Positions 18,682-27,197 of a DNA stretch of 64,000 bases are shown here, one piece after another. The stretch lies in contig CAJJCJ010000006.1 of NCBI GenBank assembly GCA_905182645.1, forward strand, positions 1-64,000. The letters are read 5' to 3'. Position 1 is the stretch's first letter, and every line of letters starts with the position of its first letter. The translations under genes and the position numbers were made by a program. The notes under the pieces are model-generated. The model had not been told where the DNA came from and searched no databases. It saw only the letters and a list, made by a program, of their open reading frames with translations. This DNA is from an uncultured Sulfitobacter sp. (GTDB lineage Bacteria; Pseudomonadota; Alphaproteobacteria; Rhodobacterales; Rhodobacteraceae).

Positions 18682-18856
18682 GGCCTATTCTGTTGAAAAA
18701 CTCCAATACTGGGCCTTCTGGTCAATTTTGACAGAATAGTATTCTGATTTCCTAAAATTTATCCAGTATTTGCACGATATCTTGATGAGATGAGAAGAAT
18801 TTTCTGCTTTCTAAATATTTGGAGATGCAGCAACGAGTTTTTCAACAGAATAGGCC
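18682..18856. mobile_element. MITE-like element, copy 1 (175 bp)
   Basis: Perfect 22-bp terminal inverted repeats (outer part GGCCTATTCTGTTG) bound an AT-rich 175-bp stretch with no coding potential. A 15-base internal near-palindrome CAGAATAGTATTCTG at 18732-18746 echoes the terminal sequence. A second copy lies at 43819-43994 with about a dozen substitutions and one indel. No transposase using these ends is in the window, so mobilisation in trans by a related IS is inferred. Confidence 0.75.
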
Positions 18857-18946
18857 CATTGCGGATGAGGTGGATGGCTCCTGCTCCCCCGGCATCAAAT
18901 GTGCCATAATGTAGTTGTCATCAACTGCTAGGAAAGGAGCCACCCA

Positions 18947-19966
18947 ATGTCAGTAAAAACAGTCGGCCTCGATTTGGCCAAGGATGTTTTTCAAGTTCAC
19001 GGTATTTCTGAGAACGGTCGCGTGATCTTTAACAAGGCAATCAAACGCGCAAAGTTGCTCGCGTTCTTCGAGAATTTGCCCCCTTGCATAGTCGGTATGG
19101 AAGCCTGTGGATCATCGCATCACTGGGGGCGCACTTTGCGCAAGCTCGGTCACGATGTAAGGTTGATGCCCGCGAATTACGTGAAGCCTTATGTCAAACG
19201 CGGCAAGACGGATGCTGTCGATGCGGAGGCAATTTGCGAAGCGGTCAGACGGCCTACGATGCGCTTTGTCGAAATCAAAACTGAGGACCAACAGGCCGTT
19301 CTCTCGATCCATCGCACCCGCGATCTCGCTGTTAGGCAGCGTACACAGATGGCCAATATGATCCGAAGTCTATTGCGCGAGTTCGGGCATATTTTGCCCT
19401 TAGGCGTTGAAGCGGTAACTGCCTTTTCAAAGCGTCATCTCGATGGTGATCAACCAGACATGCCCGATATCGCAAACGGCATGCTCGAGATGCAGTGCTA
19501 TCAGTTTATTGGACTAAGTGAGCGCATTGCGGGTTATACCAAAATGATTGAACAACACGCTTTGCTGAGCACGGATGCACGCCGGTTGATGGGTATGCCG
19601 GGAATTGGCCCAATCACGGCATCTGCGATTGTCGCAACCATTGGCGATGCCCATCAGTTCCAAACCGGTCGTGATCTGGCGGCTTGGCTCGGGCTCACCC
19701 CGCTCAATAAATCCAGCGGAGGAAAGGAACGATTGGGCAAGATCACGAAGAAGGGTGATCGCTACATTCGCAAACTGTTGGTCGTGGGCATGACCTCTCG
19801 TGCTGTGATGGCAAAACGTTCGCCAGAAAAGGTCGACCTTTGGACAGCCAAAATCATTGCCGACAAGCCGTTCCGATTGGCGACAACGGCGATGGCCAAC
19901 AAAGCAGCCCGGATCATCTGGGCGATGCTCACAAAGAAACAGGAATATCGGCAGCCAACGTTCTAA
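18947..19966 (+). CDS. IS110-family (IS1111-group) transposase
   Basis: RNA-guided DEDD recombinase of 339 residues. The RuvC-like domain has Asp in TVGLDLAKDVFQVHG, Glu in VGMEACGSSHHW and the Asp pair in TDAVDAEAICEA. The C-terminal domain (from about residue 210) has LMGMPGIGPITASAIVATIG and the catalytic Ser region NKSSGGKERLGKITKKGDRY. AGGAG precedes the ATG. Intact and probably functional. Confidence 0.92.
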   Translation: MSVKTVGLDLAKDVFQVHGISENGRVIFNKAIKRAKLLAFFENLPPCIVGMEACGSSHHWGRTLRKLGHDVRLMPANYVKPYVKRGKTDAVDAEAICEAVRRPTMRFVEIKTEDQQAVLSIHRTRDLAVRQRTQMANMIRSLLREFGHILPLGVEAVTAFSKRHLDGDQPDMPDIANGMLEMQCYQFIGLSERIAGYTKMIEQHALLSTDARRLMGMPGIGPITASAIVATIGDAHQFQTGRDLAAWLGLTPLNKSSGGKERLGKITKKGDRYIRKLLVVGMTSRAVMAKRSPEKVDLWTAKIIADKPFRLATTAMANKAARIIWAMLTKKQEYRQPTF

Positions 19967-20199
19967 CCGCGCCGACTGCCAAGAGATGCAAGACGTTGAA
20001 GTGATGATGCGGAATTAAGTCAACCAAGAGCAAGGACACTCCGGGAAGGTCCGCGGCCCATTGAGGTCGTTTAGCCGAATGGAACCTCGCTCGCGGAACT
20101 CATCAGGGCCAGTGGAGGCAATGCCGAAACATAAACAGGCCGGACACACGACTGTTCTGACTAAAAAGACCGCAAACATCGCCAGAAAACGCTTGCAAT
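19967..20199 (+). ncRNA. Candidate bridge/seek RNA in the 3' end of the IS1111-group element
   Basis: About 230 bp between the transposase stop and the right inverted repeat has no conserved reading frame. Members of the IS1111 group are known to encode a structured guide RNA at this position that specifies donor and target sites. Short self-complementary stretches are present, but no fold was computed, so the exact 5' and 3' ends are unknown. Confidence 0.5.
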
Positions 20200-20231
20200 G
20201 CAGGAGCCATCCACACACGACCTCCAGTGCG

Positions 20232-20345
20232 GTTCAAGATGCTGCGGCGCGGCGCGTCATTGCGGACATTCGCCGCGAATGCAAAACCTTGCATGGCCGA
20301 ACTCACACAACGCGGACAAAGTTACCGCTCGTGTCGAACGGGAGA
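20232..20345. repeat. Intergenic repeat, copy A
   Basis: A 54-bp stretch (20255-20308) is identical to 33682-33735, and similarity extends on both sides (GATGCTGC..., GCGGAC...). It contains small palindromes such as ATTCGCCGCGAAT. Related fragments appear left of the MITE (about 18640-18690), at about 32798-32826 and about 33593-33645. The ancestral repeat here seems to have been split by the MITE and the IS1111-group element. The rest of 20346-20517 holds only a weak hairpin (TCCGTT 20499-20504 with AACGGA 20509-20514). Confidence 0.65.
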
Positions 20346-20517
20346 ATGTCTGCTTTCGATTGAAAATGCCTCTTTGGATCAACTCCACCTTCCAATCGAT
20401 TTTTGACGGCCTCCCAAGGCGCAACGATTATCTTAGGTTAATATGAATCTGTCGGTCGATCTGCATTCTCGGAAAAAAAGAGTCTGCCTATGATTTCTTC
20501 CGTTAAAAAACGGACCA

Positions 20518-21969
20518 TCATTGAACCGTTTGGATTGCGGGATAGGCGCTTTTAAAGCGAAGATATGCGATTTCATAGTCAGCGGAAAGTTTAGTGTTCG
20601 GTTCGATAACTTCTCTTACAATTGGCGGGCCCATCATATCTTTGGGCGCGTCGCCGGTTGTTGCAACCATTGCGAGCCGAGCAGCACCTAGTGCCGCGCC
20701 AAATTCCGCACCTTCGGGTAAAGACAGCGGAACTTCGAGTATTGTTGCAAGCAGCTTTACCCAGTAACGCGAAGCAGTGCCGCCGCCAATTGCGAATAGC
20801 TTGTCGACTTGAAGTCCGGTGGCCTTCATCGCTTCGGCGCTGTCGCGAAAGCCGAACGCGACACCTGCGAGTACGGCGAGCGTCATATCGGCAAGATCGG
20901 TTTCAGTCCCGAGGCCGGTAAATGCGCCGCGAATATCTGCATCGTTGTGCGGCGTTCGTTCGCCGGAAACATAGGGTAAGAACAACTCCCGACCGGGTGG
21001 TTTGAGGTCATCGCCAAGTGCCTGAGTCAATTGCGCTGAGGTTTTCTCACTGATCTTGGTCAACCAATTCAATGAGTTTGCAGCCGACAGCATGACGCCC
21101 ATTTGGTACCAGCGATCCGACACGGCGTGACAGAACGTGTGCAAAGCGGTTTCAGGTGCTGGGGTATATCCATCGCGTGCCACCAAGAGGATGCCAGAAG
21201 TGCCAAGGGAGACTAGTCCTTTTCCCTCTGACAGTGCGCCAATCCCTCAGGCCGCCGCCGCATTGTCACCTGCGCCGCCAGCAACGACGACGGGCTTCTT
21301 TAAACCCCACGCACGGGCTAAGGCTGGACGTAGTTGACCTGTGACCGCACAGCCTTCTACTAAGCGGGGCATCTGATCGCGCCGCATGTGTCCAGCGTTG
21401 AGCAATGGGTCTAACCAATCTCGCGCTCCAACATCCAACCAAGACGTTCCAGCACTGTCGGACATGTCAGCCACAAATTCTCCTGTCAGATACCAATTCA
21501 GATAACCCGCCGGTAAAAGCACCTTGGCGACACGCGCAAAATTGTCGGGTTCATGTGTTCGCAACCATTCTAGTTTGGGCGCAGTAAAACCTGGGAAGAC
21601 GATATTTCCAGACAATGCACGGACTTGTGGCGCTGCATCCAAACGCGCGGCTTCGGCATGGCTGCGTGTGTCGTTCCAAAGGATGCAGGGGCGGATCAGT
21701 GTGCCTTGATCGTCAATAAGCACCGCGCCGTGCATGTGGCCGGAAACCGCAACTCCACTTAAATCGGCAAATGTGCTTTGGGTCGCGGCAAGTTCCTCAA
21801 CAACTGCCTCGAGTGCTTGCGTCCATTTCCGTGGATCTTGTTCGGACCAGCCAGCGTGTGGGTGCTGTGTCTCGTAGTTGCGCTCGGCTGTCGCGATAGC
21901 TCTCCCAGAGCGATCGACCAACAACGCCCGCAAGCCAGATGTTCCAAGATCAATGCCCAGAAATGAAAT
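20518..21969 (-). pseudogene. xylB: Xylulokinase, interrupted by an in-frame TGA
   Basis: FGGY-family sugar kinase that would phosphorylate D-xylulose made from arabitol or xylitol. The frame starts LGIDLGTSGLRALLV and runs to GGAGDNAAAA, then TGA at 21247-21249, then GIGALSEGKGLVSLGTSGI and onward to the normal end at 20518, with no shift of frame. Relatives have Cys at the TGA codon (AAACG), so TGC to TGA is the simplest explanation. The start is also odd: the gene follows the mtlK TAA in the same frame with no ATG, leaving ATT (21969), CTG (21960) or TTG (21933). Confidence 0.85.
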
Positions 21970-21972
21970 CCG

Positions 21973-23469
21973 TTATCCGGCTAAATAGACGTCTAGTGCC
22001 GCGTCGACACCTTTATCCCAAATCAAGCCTAACCATTTCTCGAAAGCATCTGAAAACCGTGTTTGCAGCGCAAGATTACCGTAGTACTGGTGCTGAGACA
22101 GCCAGGCCTTTGGGGTCACTTTGGCCTCATTGGCTGTGCGATTAAGGTCGCCCCAAAACGGATCATTCGGTTCAATTCGGCTTCCGTTCTCGCGTGTGCC
22201 CTCACACATACGCGCCCAGATGGCGGACACCAAAGCAAGTCCTTCGACCGGTGTTCCGGCCAACAAGCCTTCTCGGATGGTGGGGATTATAAAGCCGGGA
22301 TGGCGCGATGATCCGTCAAATGCAACGCGACGCGTTGTGTCGATAATGTGCGGATTTGAAAAACGTTCGACCACCAAGTCTACGTAGTCCTGAGGCGACA
22401 TTTCCGGAACGGCTTTGACCAAAGGCGCGATTTCTTCGCGTGCAACTTTTCTGAATAAGCCTACCACTTTTTTGTGTGCCATACAGTCTGCGATCGTAGC
22501 TAGGGACAATAGATCACCGACCCCCGCGATCACCTGATGGCCGCCATTCAGAATACGGATTTTCATCGCTTCGAAGTCATGAACATTATCGGTGATAGTT
22601 GCGCCGACTTTGCCCCAATCTGGACGCCCGGCACAGAAATTGTCCTCAATCACCCATTGGCGAAAGCTCTCGTGGGTTACAGGGACGGCGTCGTTTATAC
22701 CGAGCGCTTTCACCAGCTCAAGCTCTTTTTGGTCGGTTGAAGGCACGATGCAATCGACCATGGAATTGGGGAAACTACAGTTTTCATCGATCCAATCGGC
22801 GAGGATCCGATCGGACAAACGTGCCAACGATACAACAGTTTGGCGTAGGATATCACCATTCCCCTGCACGTTGTCGCAGCTCATTCCGGTAAAAGGACCA
22901 GCACCATTGTCACGCCTTACGCGTAGCGCTGCGACCATTGCGCCAAAGGCTGTTGTTGGCGCATTTGGGTTGGCGGCATCAAGCAGAATATCAGAATGTG
23001 CAGCGTCAAAGCCTTTGGTAACAGGGTCAATATAATACCCGCCCTCTGTCACCGTCAGCGCGACGATCCTGATTTCAGGTGCGGCCATCTGGGCAATCAA
23101 ATGGCCATTGCCGGACTGAACAGGGACGTAGCCGATCATCGATCCAACGACTTCGGCGCGGCTTCCCTCCGGGGACAATTCGATGAGCGTGGTCAAGTAG
23201 TCTTGCGCCGCGAGTTTGAGACGTTGTTCCTCGTCAATTGATCGAACACCGGCACCAATGATTGCCCAATCGTGCGCCAAACCCACCTGCATCAAGCGGT
23301 GAAGATACCATGCCTGATGGGCGCGATGGAAATTGCCAAGGCCGATATGAACGATCCCCGGCTTCAGGTCTGCGCGATCATAAGTAGGCGTTAAGATGCC
23401 CGCTGGTAATTCACTAAGGTTGGCATCGGATAGTTTGACGCGGTGTGGGGACTCTTTTTTTTCGACCAT
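21973..23469 (-). CDS. mtlK: Mannitol 2-dehydrogenase (polyol dehydrogenase)
   Basis: NAD-dependent oxidation of D-mannitol to fructose (and of arabitol to xylulose in relatives), cytosolic. At 498 residues it matches the long-chain mannitol dehydrogenase family: N-terminal IVHIGLGNFHRAHQAWYLHRL nucleotide-binding segment near residue 40 and the catalytic-domain segment KIRILNGGHQVIAGVGDL near residue 305. It overlaps smoS by one base and precedes xylB in the polyol operon, as in Rhodobacter sphaeroides. Confidence 0.93.
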   Translation of the reverse strand: MVEKKESPHRVKLSDANLSELPAGILTPTYDRADLKPGIVHIGLGNFHRAHQAWYLHRLMQVGLAHDWAIIGAGVRSIDEEQRLKLAAQDYLTTLIELSPEGSRAEVVGSMIGYVPVQSGNGHLIAQMAAPEIRIVALTVTEGGYYIDPVTKGFDAAHSDILLDAANPNAPTTAFGAMVAALRVRRDNGAGPFTGMSCDNVQGNGDILRQTVVSLARLSDRILADWIDENCSFPNSMVDCIVPSTDQKELELVKALGINDAVPVTHESFRQWVIEDNFCAGRPDWGKVGATITDNVHDFEAMKIRILNGGHQVIAGVGDLLSLATIADCMAHKKVVGLFRKVAREEIAPLVKAVPEMSPQDYVDLVVERFSNPHIIDTTRRVAFDGSSRHPGFIIPTIREGLLAGTPVEGLALVSAIWARMCEGTRENGSRIEPNDPFWGDLNRTANEAKVTPKAWLSQHQYYGNLALQTRFSDAFEKWLGLIWDKGVDAALDVYLAG

Positions 23470-24242
23470 CAGCTCATCCAGCTTCCGCCGTCGACATTGT
23501 AGGTCTGGGCTACAACGTAATTGGCGTCATTGCTTGCAAGGAAAACCGCCATTCCGGTCAGGTCTTGCGCGGTTCCCATACGTCCGAATGGAACCGCATT
23601 GCCGACTTCGGTTTTCTTTTGACCGGGTGCTTTGTTTTCGTATTTGGCAAAAAAGGCGTCAACATTGTCCCAGTGTTCGCCTTCAACCACACCAGGTGCA
23701 ATCGCGTTCACGTTGATGCCATGTTGGATTAGATTTAGTCCCATAGATTGGGTCAGGCTGATCAGGGCGGCCTTGCTCGCGCAATAAACGGCGACAAGGC
23801 TTTCGCCGCGCCGACCCGCTTGACTGGCCATATTAATGACGTGTCCATTGATGCCACGTTCAATCATATGGCGCGCGACGGCTTGCGTCGTAAACAAAGG
23901 CCCGCTGACATTGATGTCAAAGACTCGGGTGTAATCCGCGCGCGTAATCTCGGCTATGGGTGCAGCGGAAAAAATAGCTGCGTTGTTGATGAGAATGTCG
24001 ATTTGACCGAGCGCGCCAATTGTTGACGCGACACCAGCGTCGATGCTTGCCTGATCAGTTACGTCCATCTTGACAGCCACAGCCGAAGTGCCAATTTCAG
24101 TGGCAGCGGACTTTGCACGTGCAAAATCAATGTCGGCGATGGCGACACGTGCACCTTCCCGCACATATGCTTTGGCGAAAGCCAAACCGATGCCACGTGC
24201 TGCGCCGGTAATCAGCGCGGATTTGCCAGCAAGCCGTGTCAT
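23469..24242 (-). CDS. smoS: Sorbitol (L-iditol 2-) dehydrogenase, short-chain type
   Basis: Oxidises D-sorbitol to fructose and galactitol or L-iditol in relatives. The 257-residue SDR has the cofactor motif TGAARGIG (residues 12-19), NNAA, the catalytic Ser of NMASQAGRR and YCASKAA with Tyr-x3-Lys. It closely resembles the known R. sphaeroides SmoS, including the ending [10 protein letters not shown]. Its start overlaps the end of smoK by 4 bp. Confidence 0.95.
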   Translation of the reverse strand: MTRLAGKSALITGAARGIGLAFAKAYVREGARVAIADIDFARAKSAATEIGTSAVAVKMDVTDQASIDAGVASTIGALGQIDILINNAAIFSAAPIAEITRADYTRVFDINVSGPLFTTQAVARHMIERGINGHVINMASQAGRRGESLVAVYCASKAALISLTQSMGLNLIQHGINVNAIAPGVVEGEHWDNVDAFFAKYENKAPGQKKTEVGNAVPFGRMGTAQDLTGMAVFLASNDANYVVAQTYNVDGGSWMS

Positions 24243-25243
24243 GTGATCCGTAAACCCTTTTCGTCGAACCGGTGAAAATCATCCGCTCTTGGGTTCAGGT
24301 GGATTGTGTCGCCGTTCCTTAGGTTCACGTCACCGATGGCGCGGACGGTCAATATCTCTGACAGGCCGGTGTTGTGGATGTGGAAGAACGTGTCAGAACC
24401 CAAGTGTTCGGCAACACCGACAGTTCCCTGCCATTCACCATTGGATTTAACGACGTCGATATGTTCTGGACGAATACCGATAGAATGCGCGTTGTGCTTT
24501 TTGGCTTCGTCACCTTCAAAGATATTCATCTTCGGTGAACCGATGAAACTTGCCACAAACTTATTGCGCGGTGATCTGTATAATTCGAGCGGTGAGCCGA
24601 CTTGTTCGATGACACCAGCACGTAACACAACGATCTTGTTGGCCATTGTCATGGCTTCAACCTGATCGTGGGTCACATAGATCATGGTGGTTTCAAGTTT
24701 GTTGTGCAGCTCTAGGATTTCCATCCGCATCCCGACACGCAGCGCCGCGTCTAGGTTTGATAGTGGTTCATCAAAAAGAAAGGCTGAGGGCTCGCGCACA
24801 ATTGCACGCCCAATTGCGACGCGTTGACGTTGTCCACCTGACAACTGTCCCGGTTTGCGCTCAAGGTAATCGTTGAGGTTCAACACCGACGCCGCCTGAT
24901 TGACGCGTGCATCAATATCGGATTGGGTCATCTTTGCCATCCGAAGCGGGAAAGCGATGTTTTTGCGGACGGTCATATGCGGGTAGAGGGCATAAGATTG
25001 GAATACCATTGCCAATCCACGTTTGGCTGGCGGAACATCTGCAACCTCAGTTCCGTCAATAACTATCGACCCACCACTGACCTCTTCCAGTCCGGCGATA
25101 AGACGCAAGAGCGTGGATTTCCCACAGCCAGATGGGCCTACGAACACGGCAAATTCTCCGTCTTCGATTGTCAAGCTTAGAGGTGGAATGACTTGCGTGT
25201 CTCCAAAGCTCTTTGATACGTTCTCAAGTACGATACGTCCCAT
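24239..25243 (-). CDS. smoK: Polyol ABC transporter ATP-binding protein
   Basis: ATPase of the sorbitol/mannitol importer, 334 residues. Walker [13 protein letters not shown] near residue 37, signature [14 protein letters not shown] near 134, Walker [13 protein letters not shown], then a C-terminal OB-fold (TOBE) domain containing [12 protein letters not shown], as in the MalK/UgpC group. It lies between smoG and smoS in the operon. Confidence 0.93.
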   Translation of the reverse strand: MGRIVLENVSKSFGDTQVIPPLSLTIEDGEFAVFVGPSGCGKSTLLRLIAGLEEVSGGSIVIDGTEVADVPPAKRGLAMVFQSYALYPHMTVRKNIAFPLRMAKMTQSDIDARVNQAASVLNLNDYLERKPGQLSGGQRQRVAIGRAIVREPSAFLFDEPLSNLDAALRVGMRMEILELHNKLETTMIYVTHDQVEAMTMANKIVVLRAGVIEQVGSPLELYRSPRNKFVASFIGSPKMNIFEGDEAKKHNAHSIGIRPEHIDVVKSNGEWQGTVGVAEHLGSDTFFHIHNTGLSEILTVRAIGDVNLRNGDTIHLNPRADDFHRFDEKGLRIT

Positions 25244-25252
25244 GATCGCTTC

Positions 25253-26086
25253 CTATTTTACGGCGCCAAAGGTGAGACCTTGGACCAATTGTTTTTGACA
25301 GAACCAACCCAACACAACGATGGGACCTACTGCGGCAGTTGACACCGCGGACAAGCGACCAAAGAAAAGTCCCTCAGGTGCGCGGTTGCCTTCGATGAGT
25401 TTGGATAGCGTTGCGGCATCAATCGTGGTCAAACGCACTGTCCAATACGCTTCGTTCCAGCAGAAGATGAAGGTCAAGAGCGCGGTTGAGGCGATGCCAC
25501 CCCAAGCCAACGGAATCAGGATTTCCTTGATCTCACCCCAGGTATTCAACCCGTCCATCTTACCAGCTTCGATGATGTCTTTGGGAATGTCCTTAAAGTA
25601 CGTGAAAAGCATCCAAATGACGATCGGTAAGTTGATCAAGCTTAGCACCATGATGACAAGGAAATGCGTGTCAAAGAGACCGATGGACTTCGTCAAAAAG
25701 ATCATGGGATACAGCACAGCCGCCGCTGGGAGCATCTTCGTTGACAGCATCCACATCAAAATGTCTTTGGTGCCACGGCTTGGATCAAATGCCATCGCAT
25801 AGGCGCATGGCACGCCGACAACCAAAGCAAAAATCGTGGCCGAGACAGACGTGATGACCGAGTTACTTGCAAACCGCCAGTAGTCATAGTTGTCAGTCAT
25901 GTTGGTGTAGTTTTCCAACGTTGGCGTAAACGAGAACAGGAATTCAGGTTTAACAGCATCTGCATCAGTCTTGAAGCTGGTGAGCAGCATATAGAAGATC
26001 GGAAAGAAGAAGATCAGCGCAACGACCCATGCCAGTACTGGCATGGCGATCTTTGAGAACTTCGAATGTTGGGCGACAATGGCCAT
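25253..26086 (-). CDS. smoG: Polyol ABC transporter permease
   Basis: MalG-type inner-membrane permease of 277 residues with six hydrophobic segments, starting at ALIFFFPIFYMLLTSF. The EAA loop that docks on the ATPase reads EAGKMDGLNTWGEIKEILIPLA near residue 180. It begins 10 bp after smoF and ends 9 bp before smoK. Confidence 0.93.
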   Translation of the reverse strand: MAIVAQHSKFSKIAMPVLAWVVALIFFFPIFYMLLTSFKTDADAVKPEFLFSFTPTLENYTNMTDNYDYWRFASNSVITSVSATIFALVVGVPCAYAMAFDPSRGTKDILMWMLSTKMLPAAAVLYPMIFLTKSIGLFDTHFLVIMVLSLINLPIVIWMLFTYFKDIPKDIIEAGKMDGLNTWGEIKEILIPLAWGGIASTALLTFIFCWNEAYWTVRLTTIDAATLSKLIEGNRAPEGLFFGRLSAVSTAAVGPIVVLGWFCQKQLVQGLTFGAVK

Positions 26087-26096
26087 GGTTTTCGTC

Positions 26097-27035
26097 CTAT
26101 TCCATCAATGTCTTGCCAACCATCCGCAGTAGGAAGATGGCGACGATGTTAGCAAGGATGACCGCGAAAATGCCCGTGGCACTGGCGGCACCGATATTAT
26201 TGTTGACCAACTCACCGATGTAATAAGGCAAGTTTTTGTTGCCGTTACCGCGGCTGACGATCTCGATCTCGGCATAAAGCGAGAGGTGGAAGATCGCTTG
26301 GATCATAACCACGATTGCAATCGGGCGGCCAAGATGGGGCAAGGTCAGAAAACGGAATTGCGACCAAGCACCAGCGCCATCTAAGACGGCGGCCTCTTTC
26401 TGTTGTTGATCCTCTGACTGCAACGACGTCATGAAAATCAGAACCGCGAAAGGCGTCCATTGCCATGTCACCATCATGATAACCGCATAAGCGGACGTTT
26501 GCGTGGCACGGAATGAAATCGGTTCAAATTTGGGCCATAGAGAGAAGAACCCACCGACGAGCGGCGCGTCTCGCAAACCCAAGATAACATCATTGATGTT
26601 CGCGACGGCGATGCCCTGCAGGCCCAGTACCGGATCAAGCAACATGTTTATCCACAACACGGCGTTCACGGCAGGCATCACAAAGAATGGTGAGATGAGA
26701 AGAACACGCACGATCCCGCGACCGGGGAAAGACCGGTTGATCAGCACGGCAATCGCAATGCCCAGAGCAACAGTTAAGAACAGAATGCTACAGACAATAA
26801 GCAGTGAGTTCTGAATGGCGAGCCAGAACGCGTCTTGGTTCCAAACGTATTGATAATTTCCAAAACCGCGCCAGTTATCAATTGATGGTGACGTCCATTC
26901 TGGGCGGCGCGTGTTATTCAAGAAATAACGGATAAACGAGAAGAACAGAGTCATTCCGAGTGGTACAAGCATCCAAAACAAGAGCAAGAGAACTGCAGGC
27001 GTTTGGAGAAGCCGTGGGATGGTGCGATTAGACAT
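26097..27035 (-). CDS. smoF: Polyol ABC transporter permease
   Basis: MalF-type partner permease of 312 residues with six predicted membrane segments. The EAA-type loop is EAAVLDGAGAWSQFRFLTLPHL near residue 235. A stable stem-loop separates it from smoE, suggesting lower expression of the membrane parts than of the binding protein. Confidence 0.92.
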   Translation of the reverse strand: MSNRTIPRLLQTPAVLLLLFWMLVPLGMTLFFSFIRYFLNNTRRPEWTSPSIDNWRGFGNYQYVWNQDAFWLAIQNSLLIVCSILFLTVALGIAIAVLINRSFPGRGIVRVLLISPFFVMPAVNAVLWINMLLDPVLGLQGIAVANINDVILGLRDAPLVGGFFSLWPKFEPISFRATQTSAYAVIMMVTWQWTPFAVLIFMTSLQSEDQQQKEAAVLDGAGAWSQFRFLTLPHLGRPIAIVVMIQAIFHLSLYAEIEIVSRGNGNKNLPYYIGELVNNNIGAASATGIFAVILANIVAIFLLRMVGKTLME

Positions 27036-27157
27036 GACAATGGACTTTCAGCTTAAAGAAAGGTGCGACGTCGTCGGGATTACGAAGATTTGGGCGTCGT
27101 TAGCGACAATTCTATCAGTATAGTGAGCCTAGCAAACGACGAAAATATTGGGGGGTA

Positions 27158-27183
27158 GAAGGACCCAGAAAACTGGGTCCTTC
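27158..27183 (-). terminator. Intercistronic stem-loop between smoE and smoF
   Basis: A perfect 11-bp stem (GAAGGACCCAG with CTGGGTCCTTC, loop of four A) lies 14 bp after the smoE stop. No U-run follows on the minus strand, so it fits a 3'-end stabiliser or partial terminator that raises smoE mRNA relative to the downstream transporter genes. Confidence 0.8.
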
Positions 27184-27197
27184 CGAAGACGTAAGGC

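Larger units (their letters stand above)
18870..20214 (+). mobile_element. IS110-family element, IS1111 group
   Basis: A perfect 15-bp subterminal inverted repeat, GTGGATGGCTCCTGC at 18870-18884 and its complement at 20200-20214, encloses an intact DEDD transposase gene, a short 5' non-coding end (about 60 bp) and a long 3' non-coding end (about 230 bp). Inverted repeats and a long 3' end are the hallmarks of the IS1111 group within IS110. The true tips should lie a few bases outside these repeats. It sits 13 bp from the MITE, inside the same intergenic repeat. Confidence 0.85.

Noticed and set aside
21247-21249. TGA at a conserved Cys codon in xylulokinase could encode selenocysteine.
   Set aside because: No bacterial SECIS-like hairpin was recognised after the TGA, xylulokinases are not known selenoproteins, and the gene also lacks a normal start codon; a nonsense mutation is simpler.
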